Part shown: piece after piece, positions 7,595 through 15,382 of the stretch
Position numbering within the stretch: the stretch's first letter is position 1
How the letters are laid out: the number at the start of each line of letters is the position of its first letter
Origin: Allokutzneria sp. NRRL B-24872
Lineage (GTDB): Bacteria > Actinomycetota > Actinomycetes > Mycobacteriales > Pseudonocardiaceae
Length of the DNA: 40,558 nucleotides
NCBI RefSeq assembly: GCF_002155965.1
Contig: NZ_MUMH01000057.1
Span: 1-40,558 of the forward strand
Reading direction: 5' to 3'
Translations under genes and position numbers: made by a program
Notes under the pieces: model-generated
What the model was told of the DNA's origin: nothing
Seen by the model: only the letters and a program-made list of their open reading frames with translations
Databases searched by the model: none

Positions 7595-8699
7595 AGCTCT
7601 CCAGCGCCTGGTCGAGCCGGTCGAGCTTGGTCCAGTGCGCGAGGTTCAGCGCGTAGGACAACTGCCGCCTGCCGTCCGCGCTGGTCAGCGACAGGGCCTG
7701 CGCTCCCCACACCGAGCCGTCGTGGCCCCAGAAGGTGCCGCAGCTCGTGGTGACCTTGTGCAGGCCGAGGCCGTAGTCGATCTGATTGCCCTCCAGGCTG
7801 ATCACCGGGACCGTGCGCTGCATCTGCGCCAGCGACCCCGGCTTGACGATCTTGCCGCTGAGCAGCTGCGCGTAAAAGTGGTTGAGGTCGGCCATGGTCG
7901 TGACCAGCGCGGCACCGGTGCTCACCCACGACATGTCGTAGACGCTGTAGTCGCGGGGCGGGTCGATGGCGCCGAACAGCGACTCGTACATGCGTGAGTG
8001 CGGCCCGCGAATCCTTGTGCCGTCAGGGAATTCGGTGTGCCGCAGGCCGGCGCGGTCGATCACCGTGCGGGTGATCACCTCTTCGGCGGGCCTGCCGGTC
8101 ACCTTCCGCAGGAGCTGGCCGAGCAGCAGGTAGTTGGTGTTGGAGTACACGCCCGGGGTGCTCCCCGGCTCACCGGCGGGCGGCGCGTTGACGCCCATCG
8201 CGATCAGCTCGTTCGCGCGGAAGCGGCGGAACCTGTTGTCGTCCAAGCTCTTCGGCTGCATCTCGGCGAGCGACGGGAACGCGATGGTCAGGTAGTCGGC
8301 GAGGCCGCTGGTGTGGTTGATGAGCATCCGCACGGTGATCGCGCGACCGCGCTCGCCGGGCACCAGGTGGGGCAGGTAGTCGCCGATCGGCGCGTCAAGC
8401 CGCAGGCGACCCTGCTCCACCTGGAGCAGCACGGCCGCGGCGGTGAAGGTCTTGGTGACGCTGCCGACGCGGTGGCGCATGTCGGCGGTGACGGGGCGGC
8501 CGGTAGCGAGATCAGCGACTCCGGCCGCTCCGCGCCACACCGTTCTCCCGTCGCGCACCTCGGCGAACACGCCCGGCATGCCCTCGCTGTGTACTGCGTC
8601 CAAAGTGGACTTCAGATCGTCGGGTAACGCGGCGGCCGAGCCCGCGCCGAGTCCCAGTGCGGCAACGGTTCCACAGGCGATCAGCTTGATCCTCGACAT
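7557..8699 (-). CDS. Secreted serine hydrolase, beta-lactamase / DD-carboxypeptidase fold
   Basis: A 380-residue protein with a signal peptide (MSRIKLIACGTVAALGLGAG, cleavage after about residue 24). Active-site motifs of the class C beta-lactamase/DD-peptidase family are present: SVTK with nucleophile Ser80 and Lys83, YSNTNY (YxN motif) and GHDGSV in place of the KTG box. MLINHTSGL and GVYSNTNYLLLGQLL are typical of D-alanyl-D-alanine carboxypeptidases and esterases of this family, so the substrate could be cell-wall peptide or an ester. The ATG at 8699 is preceded by GGAGGGG, which lies in the end of the upstream esterase gene; the gap is only four bases, so the two genes are co-transcribed. 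Confidence 0.87.
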   Translation of the reverse strand: MSRIKLIACGTVAALGLGAGSAAALPDDLKSTLDAVHSEGMPGVFAEVRDGRTVWRGAAGVADLATGRPVTADMRHRVGSVTKTFTAAAVLLQVEQGRLRLDAPIGDYLPHLVPGERGRAITVRMLINHTSGLADYLTIAFPSLAEMQPKSLDDNRFRRFRANELIAMGVNAPPAGEPGSTPGVYSNTNYLLLGQLLRKVTGRPAEEVITRTVIDRAGLRHTEFPDGTRIRGPHSRMYESLFGAIDPPRDYSVYDMSWVSTGAALVTTMADLNHFYAQLLSGKIVKPGSLAQMQRTVPVISLEGNQIDYGLGLHKVTTSCGTFWGHDGSVWGAQALSLTSADGRRQLSYALNLAHWTKLDRLDQALESFTQKALCAGRIR

Positions 8700-8703
8700 G
8701 GGT

Positions 8704-9597
8704 TCACCCCTCCAGGGCGCGGCGCAGGGCGGCGCCGAGTTCGGCGTTCTGACGCTGGGAGACCTCGGCGGACAGGATCGCCTGCGAGCCGTGGAAGGTC
8801 CCGGGCCACTGGTGGAGTTCGACCGAGACGCCCGCGCGCATCAGGCGCACCGCGTAGTCGATGTCCTCATCGCGGTTGGGGCAGAACTCGGCGGTGGCGA
8901 TGTAGGCGGGCGGCAGGCCGGAGAGATCGGCGGCGCGCGCCGGTGAGGAGTACTGCGTCGCGGGTGCTCCGCCGAGGTAGTGCCGCCAGGACGCGGTGAC
9001 CTTGTCGCGGTTCATCCACGGCGTGTCGGTGAACTCGCGCGCCGACCAGCTCTCCTGGCGGTCGTCGAGCCCGGGTTGGTTGAGCAACTGGAATCGGATG
9101 CGCGGCCCGCGTTCGTCCCGTGCGCGCAGAGCAACCGCCGCCGCGAGCCCGCCGCCCGCGCTGTGCCCGCCGACTGCGATGCGGTCGGGGTCGAGGCCAG
9201 CGTTTTGAGCTGCCCAGGTCAGCACGGCGTAGGCGTCGTCGAACGCTGCGGGGAACGGGTTCTCGGGGGCGAGGCGGTAGCCCACGGAGATCACCACCGC
9301 GTCGGAGTTCTGCGCGACGCGGGTCGCCCAGGTGTGCTCGGTGTCGAGATCACCCATGACGAATGCGCCGCCGTGCAGCCAGATGATGGCGCCGCGCGCG
9401 TCGTGCGGGGTGTAGATCCGCACCGGGACACCGGGGTCACCGGGCACCGTGACGTCCTCGATGTGCATGCCGGTGGTGTCCGGCGGCGGCACCGAGGCGG
9501 CCAGCGCGGCGAGGCCCTTGCGCGCGGCGGGCGGGTCGTCGAGGTTCGCCTTGGGGAACAGCGGGAGGAAGGCTTCGAGCTCGGGGTCCATGCGCAC
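8704..9597 (-). CDS. Alpha/beta hydrolase, hormone-sensitive-lipase (acetyl-hydrolase) family
   Basis: A cytoplasmic esterase by family. It has the HSL oxyanion motif HGGAF at about residues 75-79, the nucleophile elbow GGHSAGGG with Ser146, and the late GTFHGSQ with the catalytic His; the acid residue should be in the AEFCPNRDEDIDYA region, where an Asp is available. The start could be GTG at 9597 or ATG at 9591; neither has a strong ribosome binding site. It is divergent from the PucR-type regulator, which begins about 90 bases away, and is followed by the serine hydrolase in the same transcript. Natural substrate unknown. Confidence 0.87.
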   Translation of the reverse strand: MRMDPELEAFLPLFPKANLDDPPAARKGLAALAASVPPPDTTGMHIEDVTVPGDPGVPVRIYTPHDARGAIIWLHGGAFVMGDLDTEHTWATRVAQNSDAVVISVGYRLAPENPFPAAFDDAYAVLTWAAQNAGLDPDRIAVGGHSAGGGLAAAVALRARDERGPRIRFQLLNQPGLDDRQESWSAREFTDTPWMNRDKVTASWRHYLGGAPATQYSSPARAADLSGLPPAYIATAEFCPNRDEDIDYAVRLMRAGVSVELHQWPGTFHGSQAILSAEVSQRQNAELGAALRRALEG

Positions 9598-9686
9598 ATC
9601 GTGCTGGCGCCGGGCGCGGAGTGCAGCCGACGAGCGTCGCGCTCACCCTCTGCGCGGCGCGCCGTTCGTCGCATACCCTCCAGCTC

Positions 9687-10709
9687 ATGGAGGCACTGGC
9701 GCAGCGGTTGTCGCAGTTGGACGCGGAGGCCGGGGGCGCGATGCGCGTGGTGATGTTCTACGACACGCTCATGCGCCGTCGCGTCGACCTGCCCGCGCTC
9801 GCGAGGGCTTCGGCGAACCTGGCGGAGTGCGTCGTGGGGATGCGGCTGCACGGGTCGGGGCGGGTGATCAGCATGGGCCCGGACGGCCGTGCGGCGCCCG
9901 AGGGTTCCGCGTCCACGACCAGGCCGATCGTCCTCGATGACGAGGAGGTCGGGGCGGTGTGGCTGGCGCGGTCCGGCGAGCCCGCCGCGCTGGACGAGCT
10001 GGTGCTGGACCGGTTGGCCATCGCCGCCGCCGCGATCCTGGAGCGCTACGGCCCGGCTCGCACCACGATGGCCGATCCCGCGCTGATCGAGCTGGTGATC
10101 AGCTCCGGCAGCGAGGAGGCCGCGCGCGCACGAGCCTTGCGGCTGTTGGGTTTCGGCACCGATCTGCCGCTGCGCGTCGTCGCCGTGCGCACGTCACTAC
10201 CGCTCGACCGGATCGGCGGCTTGATCTGCCCGGCACACCTGGTGAAGGCCGCTCCCCTGGCGGACGTGGGCGTACTTCTGGCCACAACCGTTGACGCGCA
10301 ACGGTTTCCGGAGGGTGTGCGCGCGGGGATCGGCGCGGCGGGCTGCCCGAGCCGGTCGTGGCGGCAGGCGCGAACCGCGCTGCGCTTCACGAGCTCGCGC
10401 GAGCCCGTCGTGTCGTACGCCGACCTCGGGGCGTTCGCGCTGCTGGCCGAGCTGCCGCCCGAGGCCGTGCGGGAGAACGCCGACGTCGCCGCGATCGCGC
10501 AGCTTCCCCCGGAGGACGTGCAGACGCTGGAGGTCTACTGCGCCAACGGTTCCCTGCGCCGAGCCGCGGAGCTGCTGCACCTGCACCACAGCAGCGTCGC
10601 CCGGCGGCTCGACCAGATCGGGAAGGCGGTGGGCGTTGACCTCACCGACCCCACCGGTCTGGCCCGGGCCCGGCTCGCCCTCACCGCGTGGCGCTTGTTC
10701 CACCTTTGA
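9687..10709 (+). CDS. PucR/CdaR-type transcriptional regulator
   Basis: About 340 residues from an ATG at 9687 (MEALAQRLSQLDAEAG). The last 60 residues, with QTLEVYCANGSLRRAAELLH and HHSSVARRLDQI, are the PucR-type helix-turn-helix found at the C-terminus of CdaR/PucR regulators. The N-terminal two-thirds has the loose sensor character of this family and no obvious ligand motif. A TACCCT sequence seven bases before the ATG and the lack of a Shine-Dalgarno would suit a leaderless mRNA, common in actinobacteria. An alternative start upstream (about 9621) is open but less likely. Divergence from the esterase gene suggests it controls that gene pair. Confidence 0.8.
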   Translation: MEALAQRLSQLDAEAGGAMRVVMFYDTLMRRRVDLPALARASANLAECVVGMRLHGSGRVISMGPDGRAAPEGSASTTRPIVLDDEEVGAVWLARSGEPAALDELVLDRLAIAAAAILERYGPARTTMADPALIELVISSGSEEAARARALRLLGFGTDLPLRVVAVRTSLPLDRIGGLICPAHLVKAAPLADVGVLLATTVDAQRFPEGVRAGIGAAGCPSRSWRQARTALRFTSSREPVVSYADLGAFALLAELPPEAVRENADVAAIAQLPPEDVQTLEVYCANGSLRRAAELLHLHHSSVARRLDQIGKAVGVDLTDPTGLARARLALTAWRLFHL

Positions 10710-10730
10710 CCCCTGCGCGGGCGGTGATCA

Positions 10731-10746
10731 TCGACGGTACCGTCGA
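10731..10746. promoter_or_regulatory. Perfect 16-base palindrome TCGACGGTACCGTCGA
   Basis: It ends five bases before the GTG of the S1 protease gene, where a bound dimeric repressor would block transcription or translation initiation. The ACGGTACCGT core is common in TetR-type operators. No cognate regulator is adjacent apart from the PucR-type gene, whose family is not known to use this site. Confidence 0.5.
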
Positions 10747-10751
10747 CACGC

Positions 10752-11507
10752 GTGAGAACTCTCTTGATCAGCACCGCCGTCGCGCTCCTCACCCTGGACG
10801 CGGCGGTCCCGGCCGGGGCCATCGTCAACGGCACGATCGCCACCGAGCCGTACCCGTTCATCGCCTCCCTGCACGACGCCGACTTCGGCCACCTGTGCGG
10901 AGCGTCCATTGTGGACAGCACAACCCTGGTCACCGCGGGGCACTGCGTCAACCAAGCGGTGGGCAAGCCGCACGGGCTGGCGATCCGCCACGGCAGCGCG
11001 CGCAGCGACTCCGGCGGCACCAACGCCCGGATCACGGAGATCCGCCTCCACCCCGAGTACACCAACGTCGGCCCCGGCAAGAAGTACGCCGACATCGCGG
11101 TGCTCAAGGTGGAGGAGATGCGCGGCGTCACGCCGATCACCATCCCGGCTGTCTCCCCCGCCGTCGGCACCGATGTCCGGCTTCTCGGGTGGGGCCGCAC
11201 GTGCGCCGACCTGACCGCGCCGTGCCCGATGTCGCCGGAGGTGCGGAGGCTGGACGTGAAGCTCGTCCCGGACGCCGACTGCGCGATGACGACGTCCAAG
11301 GAACTGTGCATCAGCAACCCCGACGGCGTGTCCGGTCCGTGCGGCGGCGACTCCGGTGGCCCTGCCGTGGTGCGCGCGAACGGGCGGTGGGAACTGGTCG
11401 GCGCCACGTCCCGGCCCGGCATGCGCCAGCGCGAGCGGTGCGGGCAGGGGACCGGGATCTACACCGACCTGGTCGAGCACCGCGCATGGGTGCTCGGCCA
11501 GCTCTGA
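10752..11507 (+). CDS. Secreted S1 (chymotrypsin-fold) serine protease
   Basis: A 251-residue exported protease. The signal peptide (MRTLLISTAVALLTLDAAVP) leads straight into IVNGTIATEPYPFIASL, where the mature N-terminus of S1 proteases begins. The triad is visible: His64 in TAGHC, Asp114 in ADIAVLK and Ser201 in GDSGGP. Six residues before the Ser, where trypsins have Asp189, there is Gly (SGPCGGDSGGP), so chymotrypsin- or elastase-like specificity is more likely than trypsin-like. Several Cys pairs are positioned for disulfides. There is no long propeptide. The start is a GTG without a clear Shine-Dalgarno just after a palindrome. Confidence 0.88.
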   Translation: MRTLLISTAVALLTLDAAVPAGAIVNGTIATEPYPFIASLHDADFGHLCGASIVDSTTLVTAGHCVNQAVGKPHGLAIRHGSARSDSGGTNARITEIRLHPEYTNVGPGKKYADIAVLKVEEMRGVTPITIPAVSPAVGTDVRLLGWGRTCADLTAPCPMSPEVRRLDVKLVPDADCAMTTSKELCISNPDGVSGPCGGDSGGPAVVRANGRWELVGATSRPGMRQRERCGQGTGIYTDLVEHRAWVLGQL

Positions 11508-11513
11508 CCTACA

Positions 11514-12254
11514 TCACCGCGCGAGCCAGGCGTCCAGGCTCGTCGGCGCCAGCTCGGCGCCGGCGGCTGGCCGGAGGGAGTCGCGGCCCAGGAGCGTGCC
11601 GAAGTAGCGCGCTCCAGGGTCGGTGACGACCTCGCGCGGGTCGGAGCGCGCGGCGAGCACGGTGCGGACCCACTCGTCGAGCCCGAACGCCTCCGGCCCG
11701 CCGATCTCCAGCACGCCGTCCACCGCGGCACCCGCCGCGGTTCGCCCCACCACTGCGGCGACATCGGCCGCCGCGATCGGCTGAACACCTCCGCCGGAGA
11801 GCCGAACAACGCCGTTCTCCGTTGCTGTGTCAGCGATCGCGCCCGCGAACTCGAAGAACTGCGTGGCTCGCACGATCGTGTGCCGCAGCCCGGAGGCGGT
11901 GATCAACTCCTCCTGCGCCACCTTCGCGCGGAGGTAGCCGGAGTCCGGCAGGCGGTCGGCGCCGACCACCGACAGCGCGACGTAGTGGCCGATCCCGGCG
12001 CCGCGCGCGGCTTCGAGGAGGTTCGCGGTCGCGGTGCGGAAGAAGCGCAGCACGTCGTCGTCGGCGAATGACGGCGAGTTCGACACGTCCACCAGCACGT
12101 CGGCGCCGTCGAGCACCTCCTTCACGCCGTCGCCGGTCAGGGTGTCGACGCCGCTGGACGGGGAGGCGGGCACGGCGTCGTGGCCGTGCTCGCCGAGCCG
12201 CGCGACCACCTGCGAGCCGATGAGCCCGGTTCCGCCGATGACAACGATCCTCAT
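11514..12254 (-). CDS. NAD(P)-binding atypical SDR / NmrA-like oxidoreductase (ECF41 partner)
   Basis: A 246-residue Rossmann protein with MRIVVIGGTGLIGSQVVARL at the start, LSVVGADRLPDSGYLRAKVA (the Y-x-x-x-K of extended and atypical SDRs), and TIVRATQFFEF. The ATG at 12254 has an AGGGCAGGA ribosome site and matches the expected N-terminus; the longer frame to 12281 is not needed. It lies directly downstream of the ECF41 sigma gene, whose family is regularly paired with a carboxymuconolactone decarboxylase, oxidoreductase or epimerase ('COE') gene. It is therefore very likely the main target of that sigma factor. Substrate unknown. Confidence 0.85.
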   Translation of the reverse strand: MRIVVIGGTGLIGSQVVARLGEHGHDAVPASPSSGVDTLTGDGVKEVLDGADVLVDVSNSPSFADDDVLRFFRTATANLLEAARGAGIGHYVALSVVGADRLPDSGYLRAKVAQEELITASGLRHTIVRATQFFEFAGAIADTATENGVVRLSGGGVQPIAAADVAAVVGRTAAGAAVDGVLEIGGPEAFGLDEWVRTVLAARSDPREVVTDPGARYFGTLLGRDSLRPAAGAELAPTSLDAWLAR

Positions 12255-12301
12255 GGTCCTGCCCTTTCGTGAGCCCGCCATCGCGGGCGTTCACCAGCTA
12301 G

Positions 12302-12328
12302 GACAAGACAGCCCTCGCGGTTGTGACA
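12302..12328 (-). promoter_or_regulatory. Putative ECF41-dependent promoter TGTCACA-N16-TGTC
   Basis: On the minus strand TGTCACA (12328-12322) is followed after 16 bases by TGTC (12305-12302), 48 bases before the ATG of the oxidoreductase gene. ECF41 promoters described in other bacteria have a TGTCACA -35 and a CGTC -10 with about this spacing, so only the first base of the -10 differs. It begins just after the sigma-factor stop codon. Confidence 0.65.
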
Positions 12329-12334
12329 GCTGGT

Positions 12335-13195
12335 TCAGAACGCCGTGATCTTGTCGGGGTTCACCAGCCACATCACCTGGTCGATGCCCTCCGCCGACGC
12401 GGTCACGGTCACCACCGCGAAGGTCACGCCGTCGCGCCGCAGTGCCACCGCCGCCAAGCCGTTGGCCTGCACGAAGGACGTCTCCGCGTCCCGCCAGAAC
12501 TCCGGCGCCCACGCGCTGACCACCTTCGCCAGGGTGCGTGCGCCGACCACGGGCGAGCGCGCCGCGCGGGCCTTGCCGTCGCTGTCGGAGTAGCTGACCA
12601 CGTCGTCGCTGAACAACCGCTCCAGCTCCGCCAAGTCCCCCGCGCGCGCCGCCGCCACGAACGCGGTCAGCAGCCGTTGCTGCTCGGCGGCCTCCACGCG
12701 GGCCCGCCGCTCCCCCGCCAGCCGCTTGCGCGCACGACTCACGAGCTGCCGCGCCGCGACCGCCGTGCTCCGGACGATCTCCGCGATCCGCTCGTAGGGG
12801 TAGTCGAACGCTTCGCGCAGCACGTACGCCGCACGCTCGGTCGGAGTGAGCTTTTCCAGCAGTGCCAACAAGGCCAGCTCCACCACCGCGCCGCGCTCGG
12901 CACCGATCTGCGGGTCCGCGGCGGTGTCGACCGGCTCCGGCAACCACGGCCCGACGTAGGTCTCCCGGCGCGCCCGCGCGGTCTTGCTCTCGTTGATCGC
13001 GAGCCTGGTGATCGTCGTCGCGAGGTAGGCGTCCGGGTTGAGCACCGCATCGCGGTCGGCCGCCTGCCAGCGCAGCCAGGTCTCCTGGACGAGGTCCTCC
13101 GCGTCGGCCACGCTGCCCGACATCCGGTAGGCGATGCCGAACAGCCTCGGCCGCACTCCGGCGAACACCGCGTCGGCGTGCTCCATCCGCGTCAT
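12335..13195 (-). CDS. sigJ: ECF41-type RNA polymerase sigma factor with SnoaL-like C-terminal domain
   Basis: A 286-residue sigma factor. Region 2 is RPRLFGIAYRMSGSVADAEDLVQETWLRW (about residues 15-43, written here in part); region 4 includes LTPTERAAYVLREAF and the helix YERIAEIVRSTAVAARQLVSRARKRL. After residue 165 it continues into a SnoaL-like fold typical of ECF41. The family hallmarks WLPEP between regions 2 and 4 and NPDKITAF at the C-terminus are both present; the DGGGK motif reads DSDGK here. In ECF41 this extension modulates sigma activity in place of a separate anti-sigma factor. The ATG at 13195 follows GGAG at six-base spacing. A further ATG three codons later is possible. Confidence 0.9.
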   Translation of the reverse strand: MTRMEHADAVFAGVRPRLFGIAYRMSGSVADAEDLVQETWLRWQAADRDAVLNPDAYLATTITRLAINESKTARARRETYVGPWLPEPVDTAADPQIGAERGAVVELALLALLEKLTPTERAAYVLREAFDYPYERIAEIVRSTAVAARQLVSRARKRLAGERRARVEAAEQQRLLTAFVAAARAGDLAELERLFSDDVVSYSDSDGKARAARSPVVGARTLAKVVSAWAPEFWRDAETSFVQANGLAAVALRRDGVTFAVVTVTASAEGIDQVMWLVNPDKITAF

Positions 13196-13368
13196 CGCCC
13201 GCTCCGATCTCCCAGCGGTCTCCCACCGGCCCCCGATGGTCGCACGACCGCCGGTGAACGGTCGCGCCGCCTGGGTAACATCAATTCCGGAATTTGAAGA
13301 GATTGGTTCTTCCACACCGGGTGCTGGGTTAGGGTGGCGGAGTATCCTCGACCTGATGGGCGGTAATC
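13196..13368. promoter_or_regulatory. Divergent promoter region between sigma factor and P450, with palindrome AATTCCGGAATT
   Basis: This 173-base gap contains a markedly AT-rich patch (about 13278-13320) in an otherwise GC-rich neighbourhood. The patch holds the perfect 12-base palindrome AATTCCGGAATT at 13283-13294, flanked by TC and TGA so that the symmetry nearly extends further. It is about 75 bases before the P450 start and could bind a regulator of that gene. I see no autoregulatory TGTCACA element for the sigma gene here. Confidence 0.45.
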
Positions 13369-14559
13369 TTGTCTCTCTCGCTTGAGTTGCGCAGGGACGC
13401 CAATGCGGCCGACCTGCTCGACTGGTTCGCGTACATGCGGGCCAATCATCCGGTCTACTGGGACGAGTCCCGGCAGGCGTGGCAGGTATTCGGGTACGCG
13501 GATTTCGCGCACGTCGCCTCCGACCCCTCCATCTTCTCCTCGGATTTCCGCGAGGCGTTCCCGCTGACCCCGGAGACCGAGGTGCTGATGGGCCCCGGCG
13601 TCTTCGGCGGCATGGACCCGCCCGGGCACGGCCCGGTGCGCAGGCTGGTCAGCCAGGCCTTCACCCCAAAGCGGATCGCGGCGTTGGAGCCGCGCATCGT
13701 CGAGATCGCGAAAGACCTGCTCAGCGGCATCTCCGGGGACAGCTTCGACATGGTCGAGCACCTGGCCTACCCGCTGCCGGTGATCATGATCGCCGACCTG
13801 CTCGGCATCCCCGCCGCCGACCAGGACAAGTTCCGCGACTGGGTGGACAACTTCCTGAGCAACCAGGCGATGGAGTACCCGAACCTGCCGGAGGACTTCG
13901 CCGAGACCACCGGCCCGGTCATCCAGGAGATGGTCGCCTACTTCCACGAGAAGGCGGCCGAGAAGCGGGCCGTGCGGACCAACGACGTGTTCAGCGACCT
14001 GGTGCACGCCGAGCTGGACGGGCGCAGGCTGACCGACAAGGAGATCGTCGGCATCGTGGCGCTGCTGCTGTCGGCGGGCCACATCTCCAGCAGCACGCTG
14101 ATCGCCAACATCATGCTCTGCCTGGACGAACACCCCGAGGCCGAGCGCGAGCTGCGCGCCGACCACTCGCTGATCCCGGCCGCGATCGAGGAGGTGCTGC
14201 GCTACCGCAGCCCCTTCAACAACATCTTCCGCATCCTCAAGCAGGACACGGAGCTGCACGGCCACCAGATGCGCAAGGGACAGATGGTGATCGCCTGGAT
14301 GGCCTCGGCCAACCGGGACGAGACCGTCTTCCCGAACCCGGACGTCTTCGACATCCACCGCGAGCGCAACCGGCACTTCAGCTTCGGCCACGGCATCCAC
14401 CACTGCCTGGGCTCCGCGCTGGCCCGGCTGGAGGCCAAGGTGCTGCTGCCGCTGCTCTTCGAGCGGTTCCCGCGGTTCGAGGTCGACCACGACGGCGTCG
14501 AGTTCTACGAGCCGGACGAGCTCACCGCGAAGCACGTTCCGGTGAAGGTGCGGCCATAA
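13369..14559 (+). CDS. Cytochrome P450, CYP113-like (TylI/EryK type) macrolide oxidase
   Basis: A 396-residue P450 with EEVLRYR (ExxR), heme loop FSFGHGIHHCLGSALARLE with Cys about 346, and I-helix LLLSAGHISSSTLIANIML. The I-helix closely follows the AGHITTT pattern that I recall for EryK (CYP113A1), and the N-terminal ADLLDWFAYMRANHPVYWD also fits EryK. TylI, the C-20 oxidase of tylosin, belongs to the same CYP113 family. Because the PKS appears to install an ethyl branch, oxidation of that ethyl to an aldehyde is the favoured role; ring hydroxylation or epoxidation is possible. The only in-frame start is TTG at 13369 (a stop lies at 13354-13356), with a weak GGGCGG upstream. A redox partner is not seen. 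Confidence 0.87.
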   Translation: MSLSLELRRDANAADLLDWFAYMRANHPVYWDESRQAWQVFGYADFAHVASDPSIFSSDFREAFPLTPETEVLMGPGVFGGMDPPGHGPVRRLVSQAFTPKRIAALEPRIVEIAKDLLSGISGDSFDMVEHLAYPLPVIMIADLLGIPAADQDKFRDWVDNFLSNQAMEYPNLPEDFAETTGPVIQEMVAYFHEKAAEKRAVRTNDVFSDLVHAELDGRRLTDKEIVGIVALLLSAGHISSSTLIANIMLCLDEHPEAERELRADHSLIPAAIEEVLRYRSPFNNIFRILKQDTELHGHQMRKGQMVIAWMASANRDETVFPNPDVFDIHRERNRHFSFGHGIHHCLGSALARLEAKVLLPLLFERFPRFEVDHDGVEFYEPDELTAKHVPVKVRP

Positions 14560-14580
14560 TTCGCGAAATGGCACGGCTTG

Positions 14581-14610
14581 AGGACCCTCGGACATTTCTC
14601 CGAGGGTCCT
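14581..14610. terminator. Bidirectional hairpin terminator between convergent genes
   Basis: A perfect 11-base stem, AGGACCCTCGG (14581-14591) and CCGAGGGTCCT (14600-14610), encloses an 8-base loop and is followed by TTTCGCATT. It lies in the 69-base gap between the P450 stop and the methyltransferase stop, so it can end transcription from both directions. Confidence 0.85.
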
Positions 14611-14628
14611 TTCGCATTGTTCGCGCGG

Positions 14629-15369
14629 TTAGTCGCGGAGGCCGATGAAAAGCCCCCTGCCGGACGGACCTCCTTCCAGGAATTCGACGCGCAGGTCCGC
14701 CCGGACGAACGCCCGCTCGTACTCCGAACGTTCGAAGAGCGTGATCTCGTGGACCTCGCTGAAATGGCGGATGCCGCGTTCGGCGGAGGCCACCACGTAG
14801 TGCACCTCGATGCGGGTGTGATCGTCTTCGCGCACCGAGTGGGAGACCCGCGAGATGGTGCGACCGTCGGCCCGGACCACGTCGGCGGCGATGTGGCCGG
14901 GGGTGAAGGTCTCGGGGAACCACCACGGTTCCACCACCACGACCCCGCCGGGGGTGAGGTGGCGGGCGAAGGTGGCGACGGCGCTGTCCAGCTCCGCGGT
15001 GTCGGCCATGTGCCCGATCGAGCTGAACATGCACGTCACCGCATCGAACTCGCGGCCGAGCGCGAAGTCCCGCATGTCGCCCTGGTGCACCTTCAGCGAG
15101 GGGGTCTTGCGGCGGGCGATGTCCACCATGTCGCCGGACAGCTCGACGCCCTCGGCCTCGGCGAACTCCTCGGCGAAGAACCGCAGGTGAGCGCCGGTGC
15201 CGCAGGCGACGTCGAGCAGGGACGCCGCATCGGCCCGGTAGCCGCGGACCAGCTTGGCGATGTCGGCGGCCTCGGTCCGGTAGTCCTTGCCGCGGCCCTG
15301 GTGCACCGCGTCGTAGACCTCGGCGGCTTCCTCTGTGTAGTCCTCGTACATGGAGTCCTCGTACGCCAC
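14629..15369 (-). CDS. tylM1: TDP-aminosugar N,N-dimethyltransferase (TylM1/DesVI/EryCVI type)
   Basis: A 246-residue SAM-dependent enzyme that should methylate the 3-amino group of a TDP-3-amino sugar twice, giving TDP-mycaminose or TDP-desosamine. The SAM site is SLLDVACGTGAHLRFFAEEF near residue 50; GDMRDFALGREFDAVTCMFS and SSIGHM, VVVEPWWFPETF, and the terminal FLEGGPSGRGLF are shared with DesVI and TylM1 as I know them. GTG at 15369 has a GAGGAG at seven-base spacing; the 13-base gap to the glycosyltransferase stop indicates co-transcription. It ends with TAA just before the terminator hairpin. The gene symbol is by analogy; mycaminose and desosamine cannot be told apart from this gene. 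Confidence 0.92.
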   Translation of the reverse strand: MAYEDSMYEDYTEEAAEVYDAVHQGRGKDYRTEAADIAKLVRGYRADAASLLDVACGTGAHLRFFAEEFAEAEGVELSGDMVDIARRKTPSLKVHQGDMRDFALGREFDAVTCMFSSIGHMADTAELDSAVATFARHLTPGGVVVVEPWWFPETFTPGHIAADVVRADGRTISRVSHSVREDDHTRIEVHYVVASAERGIRHFSEVHEITLFERSEYERAFVRADLRVEFLEGGPSGRGLFIGLRD

Positions 15370-15382
15370 GTTCGTGCTCCTC

